Under the pieces are notes generated by a model. That model had not been told where the DNA came from and did not search any database. It saw only the letters and a program-made list of their open reading frames with translations. Source: Gammaproteobacteria bacterium (lineage in GTDB: Bacteria > Pseudomonadota > Gammaproteobacteria > Pseudomonadales > Pseudomonadaceae). From it: a DNA stretch of 64,000 nt. Location of the stretch: the NCBI GenBank assembly GCA_023475025.1, contig JAMCWB010000067.1:62001-126000 (forward strand), given 5' to 3'. Both the position numbers and the translations under genes were made by a program. Positions 8,265-17,407 of this stretch are shown here, in pieces (position 1 is the stretch's first letter; every line of letters begins with the position of its first letter).

Positions 8265-9137
8265 TTAGCCGTAACGGCCGGTAATGTAGTCTTCGGTTTG
8301 CTTCTTGCTCGGGTTGGTGAACAACGTATTGGTATCGCCGTATTCGATCAGGTCGCCCATGTACATAAAGGCGGTGTAATCCGAGACCCGCGCTGCCTGT
8401 TGCATGTTGTGCGTCACAATAACGATGGTGTACTGATCCTTCAGCTGGTTGATCAGCTCTTCGATTTTCAGGGTCGAGATCGGGTCAAGCGCGGATGCCG
8501 GCTCATCCAGCAGGATCACTTCCGGCTCGATGGCGATGGCGCGGGCAATCACCAGGCGCTGCTGCTGACCACCGGACATGCCGAAGGCGTTGGCATCCAG
8601 GCGATCCTTGACCTCATCCCAGAGCGCCGCAGCACGCAGCGAGCGCTCGACGACTTCATCCAGCTCGCGCTTGGAGTTGACACCCTGCAGGCGCAGGCCA
8701 TAGGCCACGTTCTCGTAGATGGATTTGGGGAAGGGGTTCGGCTTCTGGAATACCATGCCCACGCTGCGGCGCAATTCCGCCACATCCACGTTACGGTCAT
8801 AGATATTCTGACCATCCATCACGATCTCGCCGGTAATACGGCAGATATCCACCAGGTCGTTCATACGGTTGAAGCAGCGCAACAGGGTTGACTTGCCACA
8901 ACCGGACGGACCGATAAAGGCGGTGACCTTCTTTTCCGGAATACGCAGATTGATGCCGTTCAGGGCCCTGTCATTACCATAGTGCAGCTCAAGGTTGTTC
9001 ACCTCGATCTTGATCGTCTCATCGGCCAGCGACAGGATCTCGCTCTTGTGCCCCAGCGCCTGGCTGGGTGACATGGAAACCTGGCTCTGTGTGGACGGCT
9101 TGGCCGCTGTGTTCATATCGGAGTTCTCGGTAGTCAT
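8265..9137 (-). CDS. pstB: Phosphate ABC transporter ATP-binding protein PstB
   Basis: ATPase of the high-affinity phosphate importer. The track starts at 9158 with TTG then ATG, but ATG at 9137 (MTTENSDMN) has an AGGA about 9 bases upstream and is preferred, giving 290 aa with a polar N-terminal tail before the ABC fold. Walker A is GPSGCGKST, signature MSGGQQQR, Walker [10 protein letters not shown], and the switch His is in VTHNMQQA. It is the only complete pstB in the window; its 3' part is shared with the 6633-7155 fragment. pstA lies immediately upstream and phoU downstream. Confidence 0.95.
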   Translation of the reverse strand: MTTENSDMNTAAKPSTQSQVSMSPSQALGHKSEILSLADETIKIEVNNLELHYGNDRALNGINLRIPEKKVTAFIGPSGCGKSTLLRCFNRMNDLVDICRITGEIVMDGQNIYDRNVDVAELRRSVGMVFQKPNPFPKSIYENVAYGLRLQGVNSKRELDEVVERSLRAAALWDEVKDRLDANAFGMSGGQQQRLVIARAIAIEPEVILLDEPASALDPISTLKIEELINQLKDQYTIVIVTHNMQQAARVSDYTAFMYMGDLIEYGDTNTLFTNPSKKQTEDYITGRYG

Positions 9138-9163
9138 AAGATTGATTCCTGTCATCAATGCGC

Positions 9164-10831
9164 TTAATCGGAAGCGCTGCGGTAGCGTTCACGCAGGTGG
9201 TTGCGGATCGAGATGGCGGTCAGGTTGAGCACCACAATCAGCAATACCAGCACCAGCGCCGTGGCATAGACCAGTGGGCGAGCCGCTTCAACATTGGGGC
9301 TCTGGAAGCCGACATCGTAGATATGGAAGCCCAGATGCATGATCTTGCGTTCCAGGTGGATAAAGGGGAACTCGCCATCGATGGGCAGCGTTGGTGCCAG
9401 CTTGACCACACCCACCAGCATCAGTGGTGCCACCTCACCGGCCGCACGGGCAATCGCCAGAATCATCCCGGTCATCATCGCCGGGGTCGCCAGCGGCACG
9501 ACCACTTTCCACAGGGTTTCCGACTTGGTTGCGCCCAGCGCCAGACTACCCTGGCGGATGGTGCTGGGAATCCGCGCCAGACCTTCTTCGGTCGATACAA
9601 TCACGATCGGCAGGGTCAGCAAGGCCAGCGTCAAGGAGGCCCAGAACAAACCCGGGGTCCCGAAGGTCGGGGACGGCAGCGCAGCCTCGTAGAACAGACG
9701 GTCGATATTGCCGCCGAGGAAATACACGAAGAAGCCAAGACCGAATACCCCGTAGACGATCGAGGGCACCCCGGCCAGGTTGTAGACCGAGATGCGGATG
9801 ATCCGCGTCATCAGGCCCTGTTTGGCATATTCACGCAAATAAATGGCGGCGAAGATACCGAACGGGGTAACAATGATCGACATCACGAAGACCATGGTTA
9901 CGGTGCCGAAAATGGCCGGGAAAATACCGCCCTCGGTATTGGCTTCACGCGGGTCATGGGTCAGAAACTCGCCCAGACGCACAAAGTACTGTCCCAACTT
10001 GGCCGGAACACTCATGGCATTGGGTGCCGAGACGCGGACAATGTGGGCAAGACTGATATCCAGCTCCTGCCCGTCATTCATGCGCATACGCAAGGTATCG
10101 CGCTGGGTACTGGCGTAGAGTACATCCAGTTCGGCGCGCAACTCATCGTAGTCGGTATCCAGCTGGGCGTTCATCTCGGCAATGCGGGCCTCGGCCTGCT
10201 CGCGCTCGGCACCCTCGACATTGCGCAGATCCAGCGAGCGCCGATCCAGACGCAGTTGCTCGATACCCCGGTTGATGCGACCGATCTCACCGCGCTCGAT
10301 AGCGCGGATATCATTATGCAATGCCACGCTGCGGCTGACCGAGTCCTGCACCGCCGACCAGAAATTACTGTCACCGACATTCAGCACTTCGCCATCGCGG
10401 GTCATGCTGACCGGATAACCATAGAAGTTACCCCACTCGCGGCGTTCGATAACCCAGACGTTCTCCGGATACTGGAACTCGCCCATACCGAACTCGGTGT
10501 ACCAGGCAAAGTCGCGTCCGGTCTGGTCACGGTTACCCTGCTTGAACAGGTAGCGGGTCACCAGTTCGACCTCCGCCGGCACCACATAACCGGCATCACG
10601 AGCCACAGCGGCTGGAATGGTCTGCGAGCGCACTACTTCACCGAGGATTTCCGTGCGGTTACCCTCAGTATCAATGACCTCAACCTGGGCCACATCCGCC
10701 GGCCAGAAGTGCGCGAAACCGCGCACCGCAATCAGGCCGAGCAGGCCCACCACCATGATCATACAAATCGCCACTGCACCGGCATTCAGCCAGATCCAGG
10801 GGGAACCACTTCTAAACCAGGATTTCATCAT
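9164..10831 (-). CDS. pstA: Phosphate ABC transporter permease PstA (long form)
   Basis: Inner-membrane permease pairing with PstC. At 555 aa it is about twice the length of E. coli PstA. After an N-terminal TM (about 15-40) comes a hydrophilic region of some 240 residues with coiled-coil-like stretches, then the permease core. The EAA-type loop is [24 protein letters not shown]. The long insert also occurs in pseudomonad relatives; its role is not known to me. pstC ends 18 bp upstream and pstB starts just downstream, so the genes form one operon. Confidence 0.93.
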   Translation of the reverse strand: MMKSWFRSGSPWIWLNAGAVAICMIMVVGLLGLIAVRGFAHFWPADVAQVEVIDTEGNRTEILGEVVRSQTIPAAVARDAGYVVPAEVELVTRYLFKQGNRDQTGRDFAWYTEFGMGEFQYPENVWVIERREWGNFYGYPVSMTRDGEVLNVGDSNFWSAVQDSVSRSVALHNDIRAIERGEIGRINRGIEQLRLDRRSLDLRNVEGAEREQAEARIAEMNAQLDTDYDELRAELDVLYASTQRDTLRMRMNDGQELDISLAHIVRVSAPNAMSVPAKLGQYFVRLGEFLTHDPREANTEGGIFPAIFGTVTMVFVMSIIVTPFGIFAAIYLREYAKQGLMTRIIRISVYNLAGVPSIVYGVFGLGFFVYFLGGNIDRLFYEAALPSPTFGTPGLFWASLTLALLTLPIVIVSTEEGLARIPSTIRQGSLALGATKSETLWKVVVPLATPAMMTGMILAIARAAGEVAPLMLVGVVKLAPTLPIDGEFPFIHLERKIMHLGFHIYDVGFQSPNVEAARPLVYATALVLVLLIVVLNLTAISIRNHLRERYRSASD

Positions 10832-10848
10832 ATTCCCCTATTGACCGA

Positions 10849-13146
10849 TTACAGGCTGCTGTAACGCGCGCGCAGGCGCTGGCGGATGATTTCTGCGACG
10901 GTATTGACCACGAAGGTCATCGCCAGCAGGACGAGAGCAGCGAGGAAGAGCACGCGGAAGTGCGAGGAGCCGACGGCGGTTTCCGGCAACTCAACGGCAA
11001 TGTTCGCCGACAGGGTGCGCATGCCTTCGAAGATATTGAAGTTGACCACCGGGCTGTTGCCCGTTGCCATCAACACGATCATGGTTTCCCCCACAGCGCG
11101 ACCAAAACCCATCATGACCGCCGAGAAGATACCCGGGCTGGCCGTTGGCAGCACCACACCCACAACGGTTTGCCAGCGTGTGGCACCCAGGGCCAGAGAA
11201 CCCTGGGTCAAATGCTTGGGTACGGTAAAGACCGCATCCTCGGCAATCGAGAAGATGGTCGGGATCACGGCAAAGCCCATGGCGATACCAACAATCAGGG
11301 CGTTACGCTGGTCGTAGGTAATGCCGACATCGGTAAACCACTGGCGCATGCTGCCGCCAAAGAACCAGATCTCGATAAAGGGGCTCAGGATCACGGCGAA
11401 CCAGACAAAGCCGATAATAATGGGCACCAGCAAAGCCGCTTCCCAGCCATCCGGCACAAAGCGACGCAGTGACGTTGGCAGTACCGTTGACCACAGCCAG
11501 GCGAACAGCAGCATCATCACCGGCAAAAGCAACAGAATGCTGAAGATCGCCGGTAGATGGGCTTCGGCAAAGGGCGCCAGCCACAAACCCGCCAGGAAAC
11601 CAAGAATAACCGTTGGCAGCGCTTCCATGATCTCGATACTGGGTTTGACGAAGCCACGCAGCTTGGGGGTCATGAAGTAGGCGGTATAGATAGCCCCGGC
11701 AATCGCCAGCGGCATGGCAAACAGCATGGCGTAGAAGGCCGCCTTGAGCGTACCAATGGTCAGCGGTGTCAGACTGAACTTGGACTCGAACTCATCAGAG
11801 GCCGATGAGGACTGCCAGATATATTCCGGCTCGCTGCGGCCTTCATACCAGACCTTGTTCCACAGGGCACTGAACGACAATTGCGGATGCTGGTTCCAGA
11901 TTTCAGCAACATGGATTTTCGCATCCGGTGTTTTTGCCAGTATCCGACCGTTCAGCGGCGAAATGGCCACCTGGGTAATCGGCTGCTCGACAAATTGATC
12001 AAGGTACAGGGTACGCGCTGAGGTGCCGTAGTGAATACCGACTTGACCGTCGGCATCACCGGCAACAAAGCCCTTGCGGTTGTATTCCGCCGCCAGGCTG
12101 GTAATGGCTGCTCCGTGCGCACGGAAGTCACGCACAAAGGTCAGCTCATACTGGTTATTCTCATCACGTACCAGAAACCACTGGCTCAGTTCACCGCGCT
12201 CGGTACCCACAATCAGGGACACAGTGCCATTGAGGAATTCGATAGCCGTAATCGGGCTGCCAGCACCGGCATCCACGCTTTGCACCAGCCGTGCATTGGC
12301 CGGGTCCCTGACATCGTAATAATGGATGCGACCCTGCCTGTCTGCGACGAACAGGCTACGTAACTGCTGATCCAGCAGCATTTTCACTGGTTCGCCCGGC
12401 ACCGCCGGCAAAGTGTAGCGACTGGTCTGGACCGTGGTTTCTCCGGTCATCATATTGCTGCGGGTAGCAATATTCGCCAGCACCAGGCGCTGGTCCTCGG
12501 TGATACCCGCCATCAGCGTAGCGGCGCGGCCACGCACGCGGCGCTCGATAGCCAGATGCGTCAGCGCAGCGCCCTGTTCATCCAGCTGAATCGGCGCCTC
12601 GCCCAAGGGAAACTCGAATTTGGGTGCAATATGCCGCACCCCGTCCGGAAAGGTCAGGTCATAATCATGCTCGACCACCATTACCTGCCCATTATCCAGA
12701 CCCTGGGCCACAATCTGCGAGCTCGGATTAGCGGATGCGAAGCTGGTGATGCGCGTGCCCTCCGGCAACCCTAGATCCAGATCGGCCCGCACGACACCAT
12801 CGTCAAGCTGGAAAAAGGTTGCCCGCCCCTCGTTGGTGTACTGGAAGCCCAGCTCTTCATAACGCTCGATAAACAAGGCCTGGGTTTCAGCCTCAGTCAC
12901 CGGCAACTCGAGGCTGACCAGCGGGGTTACCGTGGCACCGCGAATAATCGGCGCTACCTCGTAAAACAGATAGACAAAAATCATTGCCAGGGCGAAAACC
13001 ACGCCAAAGCCTGCCGTGCTGATACCCCAGCGCGACAGGCTATCCTTGCGGGCGCGTCGCTTACGCAATTTCTGTCGCGCCTCGGCATTCGGGAGCAAAG
13101 AAGGTGCTGGCGCACTCTCTGCCATGGTTCTGGTCAAGTCAGTCAT
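10849..13146 (-). CDS. pstC: Phosphate ABC transporter permease PstC (long form)
   Basis: 765 aa, against roughly 320 in E. coli. A TM helix near residues 40-65 is followed by about 380 mostly periplasmic residues with beta-rich, propeller-like repeats such as SQIVAQGLDNGQVMVVEHD. The permease domain then begins near SLTPLTIGTLKAAFYA. The EAA loop LALGATRWQTVVGVVLPTASPG is intact. Pho box at 13200-13217 lies just upstream, so pstCAB-phoU can be induced separately from pstS. The large domain is shared with pseudomonad-type PstC; whether it binds ligand or another protein is unknown. Confidence 0.92.
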   Translation of the reverse strand: MTDLTRTMAESAPAPSLLPNAEARQKLRKRRARKDSLSRWGISTAGFGVVFALAMIFVYLFYEVAPIIRGATVTPLVSLELPVTEAETQALFIERYEELGFQYTNEGRATFFQLDDGVVRADLDLGLPEGTRITSFASANPSSQIVAQGLDNGQVMVVEHDYDLTFPDGVRHIAPKFEFPLGEAPIQLDEQGAALTHLAIERRVRGRAATLMAGITEDQRLVLANIATRSNMMTGETTVQTSRYTLPAVPGEPVKMLLDQQLRSLFVADRQGRIHYYDVRDPANARLVQSVDAGAGSPITAIEFLNGTVSLIVGTERGELSQWFLVRDENNQYELTFVRDFRAHGAAITSLAAEYNRKGFVAGDADGQVGIHYGTSARTLYLDQFVEQPITQVAISPLNGRILAKTPDAKIHVAEIWNQHPQLSFSALWNKVWYEGRSEPEYIWQSSSASDEFESKFSLTPLTIGTLKAAFYAMLFAMPLAIAGAIYTAYFMTPKLRGFVKPSIEIMEALPTVILGFLAGLWLAPFAEAHLPAIFSILLLLPVMMLLFAWLWSTVLPTSLRRFVPDGWEAALLVPIIIGFVWFAVILSPFIEIWFFGGSMRQWFTDVGITYDQRNALIVGIAMGFAVIPTIFSIAEDAVFTVPKHLTQGSLALGATRWQTVVGVVLPTASPGIFSAVMMGFGRAVGETMIVLMATGNSPVVNFNIFEGMRTLSANIAVELPETAVGSSHFRVLFLAALVLLAMTFVVNTVAEIIRQRLRARYSSL

Positions 13147-13199
13147 AATCGGCTACTCACAGGTCTCTGCCACGATGCTGCAGAGACTAACGGCGGGAT

Positions 13200-13217
13200 A
13201 TGACAGCTTTGTTACAG
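13200..13217 (-). promoter_or_regulatory. Pho box upstream of pstC
   Basis: On the minus strand CTGTAAC-AAAG-CTGTCAT, two close matches to the PhoB heptamer separated by 4 bp, about 55 bp before the pstC start. It implies direct PhoB activation of pstCAB-phoU in addition to the promoter at pstS. Confidence 0.8.
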
Positions 13218-13257
13218 CGTTGAAATATAGTGCTGCCCGGGCAGTTTTTTCTGCGCA

Positions 13258-13284
13258 ACAAAAAGGGGCCTCGCGGCCCCTTCC
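13258..13284 (-). terminator. Terminator after pstS
   Basis: On the minus strand GGGGCC-GCGA-GGCCCC followed by a T5 run, just past the pstS stop. It probably attenuates pstS transcription before pstC so that the binding protein is made in excess. Confidence 0.82.
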
Positions 13285-13301
13285 TGTCACTGCAAGCTGG
13301 C

Positions 13302-14276
13302 TTAGTTGATGCCCAGCTCGCCCAGTACACGCTCGCCAACGCTGTTCGGTACCGGCACAAAACCGTCACGATGTACCACACCCTGGCCTTCCTGGGTGAA
13401 GATCATGCGCACGAACTCGCGGGTCAGCGGGTCCAGGTCTTCGTTCGGGTTCTTGTTGATATAGACATACAGGTAACGAGCCAGCGGGTAATCACCCGTC
13501 GCCGCGTTTTCAGCAGTCGCTTCGAAGTGCTCACCACCTTGCTCGGCAGCCAGCGGAACGACGCGAACACCTGAGGTGCGGTAGCCGATACCGGAGTAAC
13601 CGATACCGTTGATCGACTCGGTCACACCCTGAACGACCGAAGAAGAACCCGGCTGCTCGTTGATGCTGGACTTGAAGTCACCGCCACACAGGGCGTTATC
13701 CTTGAAGAAACCGTAGGTACCGGATACAGCGTTACGGCTGTACAGGGCGAAGTCACGGTTGGACCAGGCACCGGTCAGACCCAGCTGGCCCCAGCGGGTG
13801 ATATCTTCGCTGGCACCACAACGGCGGGTAGCGGAGAAAATGGCATCAACCTGCGGCAGGCTCAGGCCTTCAATGGGGTTGTCCTTGTTGACATAGACAG
13901 CCAGCATGTCAACGGCAACCGGCAGGGCGTAAGGCGCATAGCCGTGGCGCTGCTCAAAGGTCTGGATTTCCGAATCACGCATGGCGCGGCTCATCGGAGC
14001 AAAGTTGGCAGTCCCTTCGGTGATCGCCGGCGGCGCAGTAGAAGAACCGGCACCCTGGATCTGCACGTTCACGTTCGGGTAGAACTTGTTGAACTCTTCG
14101 GCCCACAGGGTCATCAGGTTGTTCAGGGTATCGGAACCGATACTGGACAGGTTGCCCGATACACCACCAACGCGCTCGTAGCTCGGCAGGTTCGGATCTA
14201 CATCAGCGACGCTGACGCTGCTGAATACAGCCGCGCTGGCAAGACTTACGGCGACACAGAGTTGCTTCAGTTTCAT
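13302..14276 (-). CDS. pstS: Phosphate-binding periplasmic protein PstS
   Basis: Periplasmic phosphate receptor of the Pst importer, 324 aa. A signal peptide MKLKQLCVAVSLASAAVFSS is followed by the ligand-binding fold; the phosphate-contact segments GAGSSTAPPAI, NFAPMSRAM and NAVSGTYGFFKD are visible. It has its own terminator and a triple Pho box upstream. pstC follows after a separate Pho box, so pstS may be a mono-cistronic, strongly induced unit. The family sometimes also contributes to alkaline phosphatase binding or surface structures, but nothing here shows that. Confidence 0.94.
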   Translation of the reverse strand: MKLKQLCVAVSLASAAVFSSVSVADVDPNLPSYERVGGVSGNLSSIGSDTLNNLMTLWAEEFNKFYPNVNVQIQGAGSSTAPPAITEGTANFAPMSRAMRDSEIQTFEQRHGYAPYALPVAVDMLAVYVNKDNPIEGLSLPQVDAIFSATRRCGASEDITRWGQLGLTGAWSNRDFALYSRNAVSGTYGFFKDNALCGGDFKSSINEQPGSSSVVQGVTESINGIGYSGIGYRTSGVRVVPLAAEQGGEHFEATAENAATGDYPLARYLYVYINKNPNEDLDPLTREFVRMIFTQEGQGVVHRDGFVPVPNSVGERVLGELGIN

Positions 14277-14333
14277 GCTTGTCTCCTTCAGAGGACGTGT
14301 TTGGCATCACGTGGCTCAGTATCGGGATGCCAT

Positions 14334-14362
14334 GTGACAACTCTATGCCTGTAATATGACAG
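14334..14362 (-). promoter_or_regulatory. Triple Pho box upstream of pstS
   Basis: On the minus strand three heptamers occur at exact 11-bp steps: CTGTCAT (14356-14362), CAGGCAT (14345-14351) and TTGTCAC (14334-14340). The outer two match the PhoB consensus closely. The distance to the pstS start is about 58 bp. Confidence 0.82.
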
Positions 14363-14526
14363 TTTGGTTAAACCACACGCTGTCTGGAGACGGTTCGGCA
14401 ACTTCTGTGTGCTTTTCATTGAGACTCGGCTGCGCAGGCCGTAATATAGCGCCGCCTGTCACTTGTCAAGCATGATACAGACTGCTTAAGTGACCCAATA
14501 ACTACAATGGCCAAGACGAGTCTGAC

Positions 14527-14919
14527 ATGAATGATGTTGATCAAGATCCGATTCCACAGGGGGAGTTGGCCCTCAAGGTGACCGCACTACCGCGCGATGC
14601 CAACGCCTGGGGAGACATTTTTGGCGGCTGGCTGGTCTCGCAAATGGACCTGGCTGGTACCAGCACCGCTTCGCGCATTGCCCGTGGCCGGGTGGCGACT
14701 GTCGCCATCGACCGCATGGGCTTCATGGTCCCGGTACCGGTGGGCGCACAACTGGCGTTCTATTCGTTACTGCAGGACATTGGTCGCAGCTCGATCAAGA
14801 TCACCGTCGAAGTCTGGAGCGAAGACCTGGCCCATGACGAGTGCCGCAAGGTCACCGAAGCCACCTTTGTTTTCGTGGCCATTGATGACCGTGGTCGAAC
14901 GCGGATCATTCCCTCCTGA
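14527..14919 (+). CDS. Acyl-CoA thioesterase, hotdog fold (YciA-like)
   Basis: 130-aa single hotdog-domain thioesterase that likely hydrolyses acyl-CoA. The region NAWGDIFGGWLVSQMDLAG carries the catalytic-type Asp of the YciA/BFIT class, and TVAIDRMGFMVPVPVG is the second conserved strand. The substrate range cannot be predicted. It lies 11 bp before a TRAP permease gene on the same strand, suggesting co-transcription, which hints only loosely at an organic-acid link. Confidence 0.87.
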   Translation: MNDVDQDPIPQGELALKVTALPRDANAWGDIFGGWLVSQMDLAGTSTASRIARGRVATVAIDRMGFMVPVPVGAQLAFYSLLQDIGRSSIKITVEVWSEDLAHDECRKVTEATFVFVAIDDRGRTRIIPS

Positions 14920-14930
14920 TCACGACTGCC

Positions 14931-15500
14931 ATGTCCAAACGCCTGCTGCTGCATACCTTGCCTCTGGCCGATACCATTGATCACCTGAATCGCACCCTGG
15001 GCCGCAGCCTGGCCTGGCTGAGCATCTTGCTGGTGCTGTTCACGGTCAGCGTGGTGTTGCTGCGCTATGGCTTTCAGCGCGGCAATACCGCGTTACAGGA
15101 ACTGACCCTCTACGCCCATGGCCTGATCTTCCTCGGTGCTGCGGCCTGGGCCCTGCAACGGGATAGTCATGTGCGCGTGGATGTGTTTTACCGCCGCTTT
15201 TCCCGTCAACGCCAGGCGCTGATCGACCTCGCTGGCACCCTGTTCCTGCTGCTGCCGATGTGTCTGTTTCTGGCGTGGAACTGCTGGGATTATGTGGCAG
15301 CGTCCTGGGCCCGGCGCGAGGGCTCCGCGGACAGCGGTGGCTTACCTTTCGTGTATATCCAGAAAAGCTTTATCCTCGTGCTGGTCGCTACCTTGCTACT
15401 GCAGGCGCTGGCACAGGTCATCAAGACCCTGGCCGTACTCACCGGTCTGCGCGATGACTTTCTTGACCATCCCGATGACCATCAGGACGAGGTGCTCTGA
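14931..15500 (+). CDS. TRAP transporter small permease (DctQ family)
   Basis: 189-aa membrane protein with four predicted helices (roughly 20-45, 60-80, 100-125 and 150-175), typical of the small TRAP subunit. It works with DctM and a periplasmic binding protein to import organic acids with Na+. Its stop overlaps the start of the large permease (GATGG around 15500), so translation is probably coupled. No DctP gene adjoins it; the only candidate in this window is at 30051-31148, about 13 kb away. Confidence 0.88.
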   Translation: MSKRLLLHTLPLADTIDHLNRTLGRSLAWLSILLVLFTVSVVLLRYGFQRGNTALQELTLYAHGLIFLGAAAWALQRDSHVRVDVFYRRFSRQRQALIDLAGTLFLLLPMCLFLAWNCWDYVAASWARREGSADSGGLPFVYIQKSFILVLVATLLLQALAQVIKTLAVLTGLRDDFLDHPDDHQDEVL

Positions 15501-16870
15501 TGGGCTTTGAGTGGGTCGCCATCCTGTTGTTCGTGTGTATCTGTCTGGCACTGATGCTGGGCTTTCCGGTGGCTTTTACCCTCGGCGGGCTGTCCTTGCT
15601 GTTTGCCGGGGCAGGTATCCTGTTCGGCGTATTTGAGCCCGGTTTTCTCGGCGCCTTGCCCAGCCGTCTGTTCGGCACCATGAACAATCAGACCCTGCTG
15701 GCGGTGCCCCTGTTTGTATTTATGGGCGTGATGCTGGAAAAGTCGCGCATCGCCGACGACCTGCTGGATGCCATGTCACGCCTGTTCGGCAGCCTGCGCG
15801 GCGGCCTGGCGATTGCCGTCTGCCTGGTTGGTGCCCTGCTCGCCGCCAGCACCGGGATTGTTGGTGCCACTGTGGTTACTCTGGGCTTGCTGGCGCTGCC
15901 GACCATGCTCAAGCGCGGTTATGACCCGGCGATTGCCACTGGCACCCTGGCCGCGACCGGGACGCTGGGGCAGATTATTCCACCCTCTATCGTCCTGGTG
16001 TTGCTGGGTGATGTGCTGTCCAGCGCCTATCAGCAGGCGCAACTGCGCCAGGGCATCTTCTCGCCGCAGACGGTCAGCGTCGGTGACCTCTTTGTCGGCG
16101 CCCTGTTGCCCGGCATTCTGCTGATTGGACTGTATCTACTGTATTTGCTGGTGATGGCCTGGTGGCGGCCGGACAAAATGCCGGCCCTGCCGGTCAACGC
16201 ATTGCCGGCCATCAGCCTGCCACGCTTGCTGCTCAGCCTGTTCGCCCCTTTGCTGTTGATCATGTCGGTGCTCGGCTCGATCCTCGCCGGTATCGCCACC
16301 CCGACCGAAGCGGCCGCCGTCGGCGCCCTGGGCGCCAGCCTGCTGGCGATCCTCAAGGGCCGCCTGAGCCTGAGTCGCCTGCGAGCCGTGGCCGAGTCCA
16401 CCACCCTGATCAGCGCCATGGTGTTCATGATCCTGATCGGTGCCTCGATTTTCTCGCTGGTGTTTCGTGGCTTTGGTGGTGAGGATCTGGTGCACAGCCT
16501 GTTCAACGCCCTGCCCGGCGGCGTATTTACCGCCACCTTGCTGGTGATGCTGCTGATCTTTCTGCTCGGCTTTATTCTCGATTTTATCGAGATCACCTTT
16601 GTCGTGGTGCCCATTGTCGGCCCGGTACTGCTGTCCATGGGCCTGGACCCGATCTGGCTCGGCGTGATGATCGCGCTGAACCTGCAAACCTCCTTCCTCA
16701 CCCCGCCCTTCGGCTTTGCCCTCTTCTATCTACGCGGGGTCACCCCGCCCAGCGTACCTACCATGGCGATCTACAGGGGTGTACTGCCCTTTATTGCCAT
16801 CCAGATCCTGTTGCTGATGATCGCCGCCATCTGGCCGGGGCTGATTACCTGGTTGCCGGGAAAACTCTGA
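15500..16870 (+). CDS. TRAP transporter large permease (DctM family)
   Basis: 456-aa protein with 11-12 hydrophobic segments. Characteristic DctM stretches include MLGFPVAFTLGG at the start, GTLAATGTLGQIIPPSI and GILLIGLYLLYLL in the middle, and NLQTSFLTPPFGFALFYLRG near the C-terminus. It forms the elevator-type Na+-coupled permease with the overlapping DctQ gene. The substrate is unknown. The stop is one base from the convergent brnA stop. Confidence 0.92.
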   Translation: MGFEWVAILLFVCICLALMLGFPVAFTLGGLSLLFAGAGILFGVFEPGFLGALPSRLFGTMNNQTLLAVPLFVFMGVMLEKSRIADDLLDAMSRLFGSLRGGLAIAVCLVGALLAASTGIVGATVVTLGLLALPTMLKRGYDPAIATGTLAATGTLGQIIPPSIVLVLLGDVLSSAYQQAQLRQGIFSPQTVSVGDLFVGALLPGILLIGLYLLYLLVMAWWRPDKMPALPVNALPAISLPRLLLSLFAPLLLIMSVLGSILAGIATPTEAAAVGALGASLLAILKGRLSLSRLRAVAESTTLISAMVFMILIGASIFSLVFRGFGGEDLVHSLFNALPGGVFTATLLVMLLIFLLGFILDFIEITFVVVPIVGPVLLSMGLDPIWLGVMIALNLQTSFLTPPFGFALFYLRGVTPPSVPTMAIYRGVLPFIAIQILLLMIAAIWPGLITWLPGKL

Positions 16871-16871
16871 A

Positions 16872-17081
16872 CTATTGCCAGCTCAGCTTGAGCTCTTTCT
16901 GTGACTGGGCGCAGTCACGCAAATAGAGATTGATCAGGCTCTGGTACGGCAGATCCTTCTCTTCGGCCAGTTGCTTGAAGTAGGCAATAGTGTCCTCATC
17001 CAGGCGAATGGTTACCTGCTTTTTCAGCTTCTTCGCGTAGGGGTTCTTGACCGATTCGGAGAAATCATAGTGATCACGCAT
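16872..17081 (-). CDS. brnA: BrnA family antitoxin
   Basis: 69 aa once the start is set at 17081 (MRDHYDFSESVKNPYAK), shorter than the 126-aa track ORF, whose upstream part overlaps brnT in another frame. The C-terminal ribbon-helix-helix segment KKQVTIRLDEDTIAYFKQLAEE is the DNA-binding part; BrnA binds BrnT and represses the operon. The start overlaps the end of brnT by 8 bp, the usual toxin-first order for this family. BrnA proteins are usually nearer 80-100 aa, so this one is compact. Confidence 0.88.
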   Translation of the reverse strand: MRDHYDFSESVKNPYAKKLKKQVTIRLDEDTIAYFKQLAEEKDLPYQSLINLYLRDCAQSQKELKLSWQ

Positions 17082-17367
17082 ATCTGTACTCCTGATATAC
17101 CTTGGCCTCACGCCTGTTGGCCCTGCGCGCTGAAATGATGCGGATTGACTCGCCATCTCTGATGCAGTGGCACACCAGCAAAAGACGTGCATTGATACTG
17201 GTTCCGAGCAGAATAAAGCGGTCTTCATCGCCTGAGTGATCAGGATCGGCAATCAAGCGAGCATAATCGTCGGTAAACACTGACTTTGCTTCATCAAAAG
17301 AAACGCCATGCTTCCTTTGATTGGCAGCATCCTTGCGCACATCCCACTCGAATATCAGTCTATCCAT
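17074..17367 (-). CDS. brnT: BrnT family ribonuclease toxin
   Basis: 97-aa type II toxin with a RelE-like fold. The family features FEWDVRKDAANQRKHGVSF and the C-terminal RIISARRANRREAKVYQE are present, supplying the conserved Lys/His/Glu/Arg positions of BrnT. It is an RNase that halts translation until neutralised by BrnA. It is the first gene of the pair, with paired 9-bp repeats just upstream that probably bind the complex. It is inserted between the TRAP genes and cobS. Confidence 0.92.
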   Translation of the reverse strand: MDRLIFEWDVRKDAANQRKHGVSFDEAKSVFTDDYARLIADPDHSGDEDRFILLGTSINARLLLVCHCIRDGESIRIISARRANRREAKVYQEYRYA

Positions 17368-17369
17368 AA

Positions 17370-17389
17370 TTATATTGTAGTTATATTGT
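17370..17389 (-). promoter_or_regulatory. Likely BrnA operator/promoter: paired 9-bp direct repeats
   Basis: ACAATATAA occurs twice on the minus strand, 11 bp apart (17381-17389 and 17370-17378), immediately before the brnT ATG. The copy nearer the gene contains TATAAT, a plausible -10. Same-face repeats on one helical turn suit cooperative binding by a ribbon-helix-helix antitoxin. Operator role is inferred. Confidence 0.6.
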
Positions 17390-17407
17390 TGTTGCTTTCA
17401 AGATCGC

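Larger units (their letters stand above)
7156..8787. repeat. Tandem duplication, copy 2 (1632 bp)
   Basis: Second unit of the direct tandem repeat. It runs from the truncated cytochrome through phoU into intact pstB, where sequence continues uniquely after 8787. Perfect identity with copy 1 means either a very recent event or an assembly artefact. Confidence 0.93.

Noticed and set aside
9158-10864. Long plus-strand ORF of 568 aa opposite pstA
   Set aside because: It is antisense to a full, motif-bearing pstA and has the His/Gln-rich composition of a frame shadow; no start signal or family match.
13231-13252. CTGCCCGGGCAG + T6 as a plus-strand terminator
   Set aside because: The palindrome leaves almost no loop and no plus-strand gene ends there; the pstS terminator next to it is sufficient.
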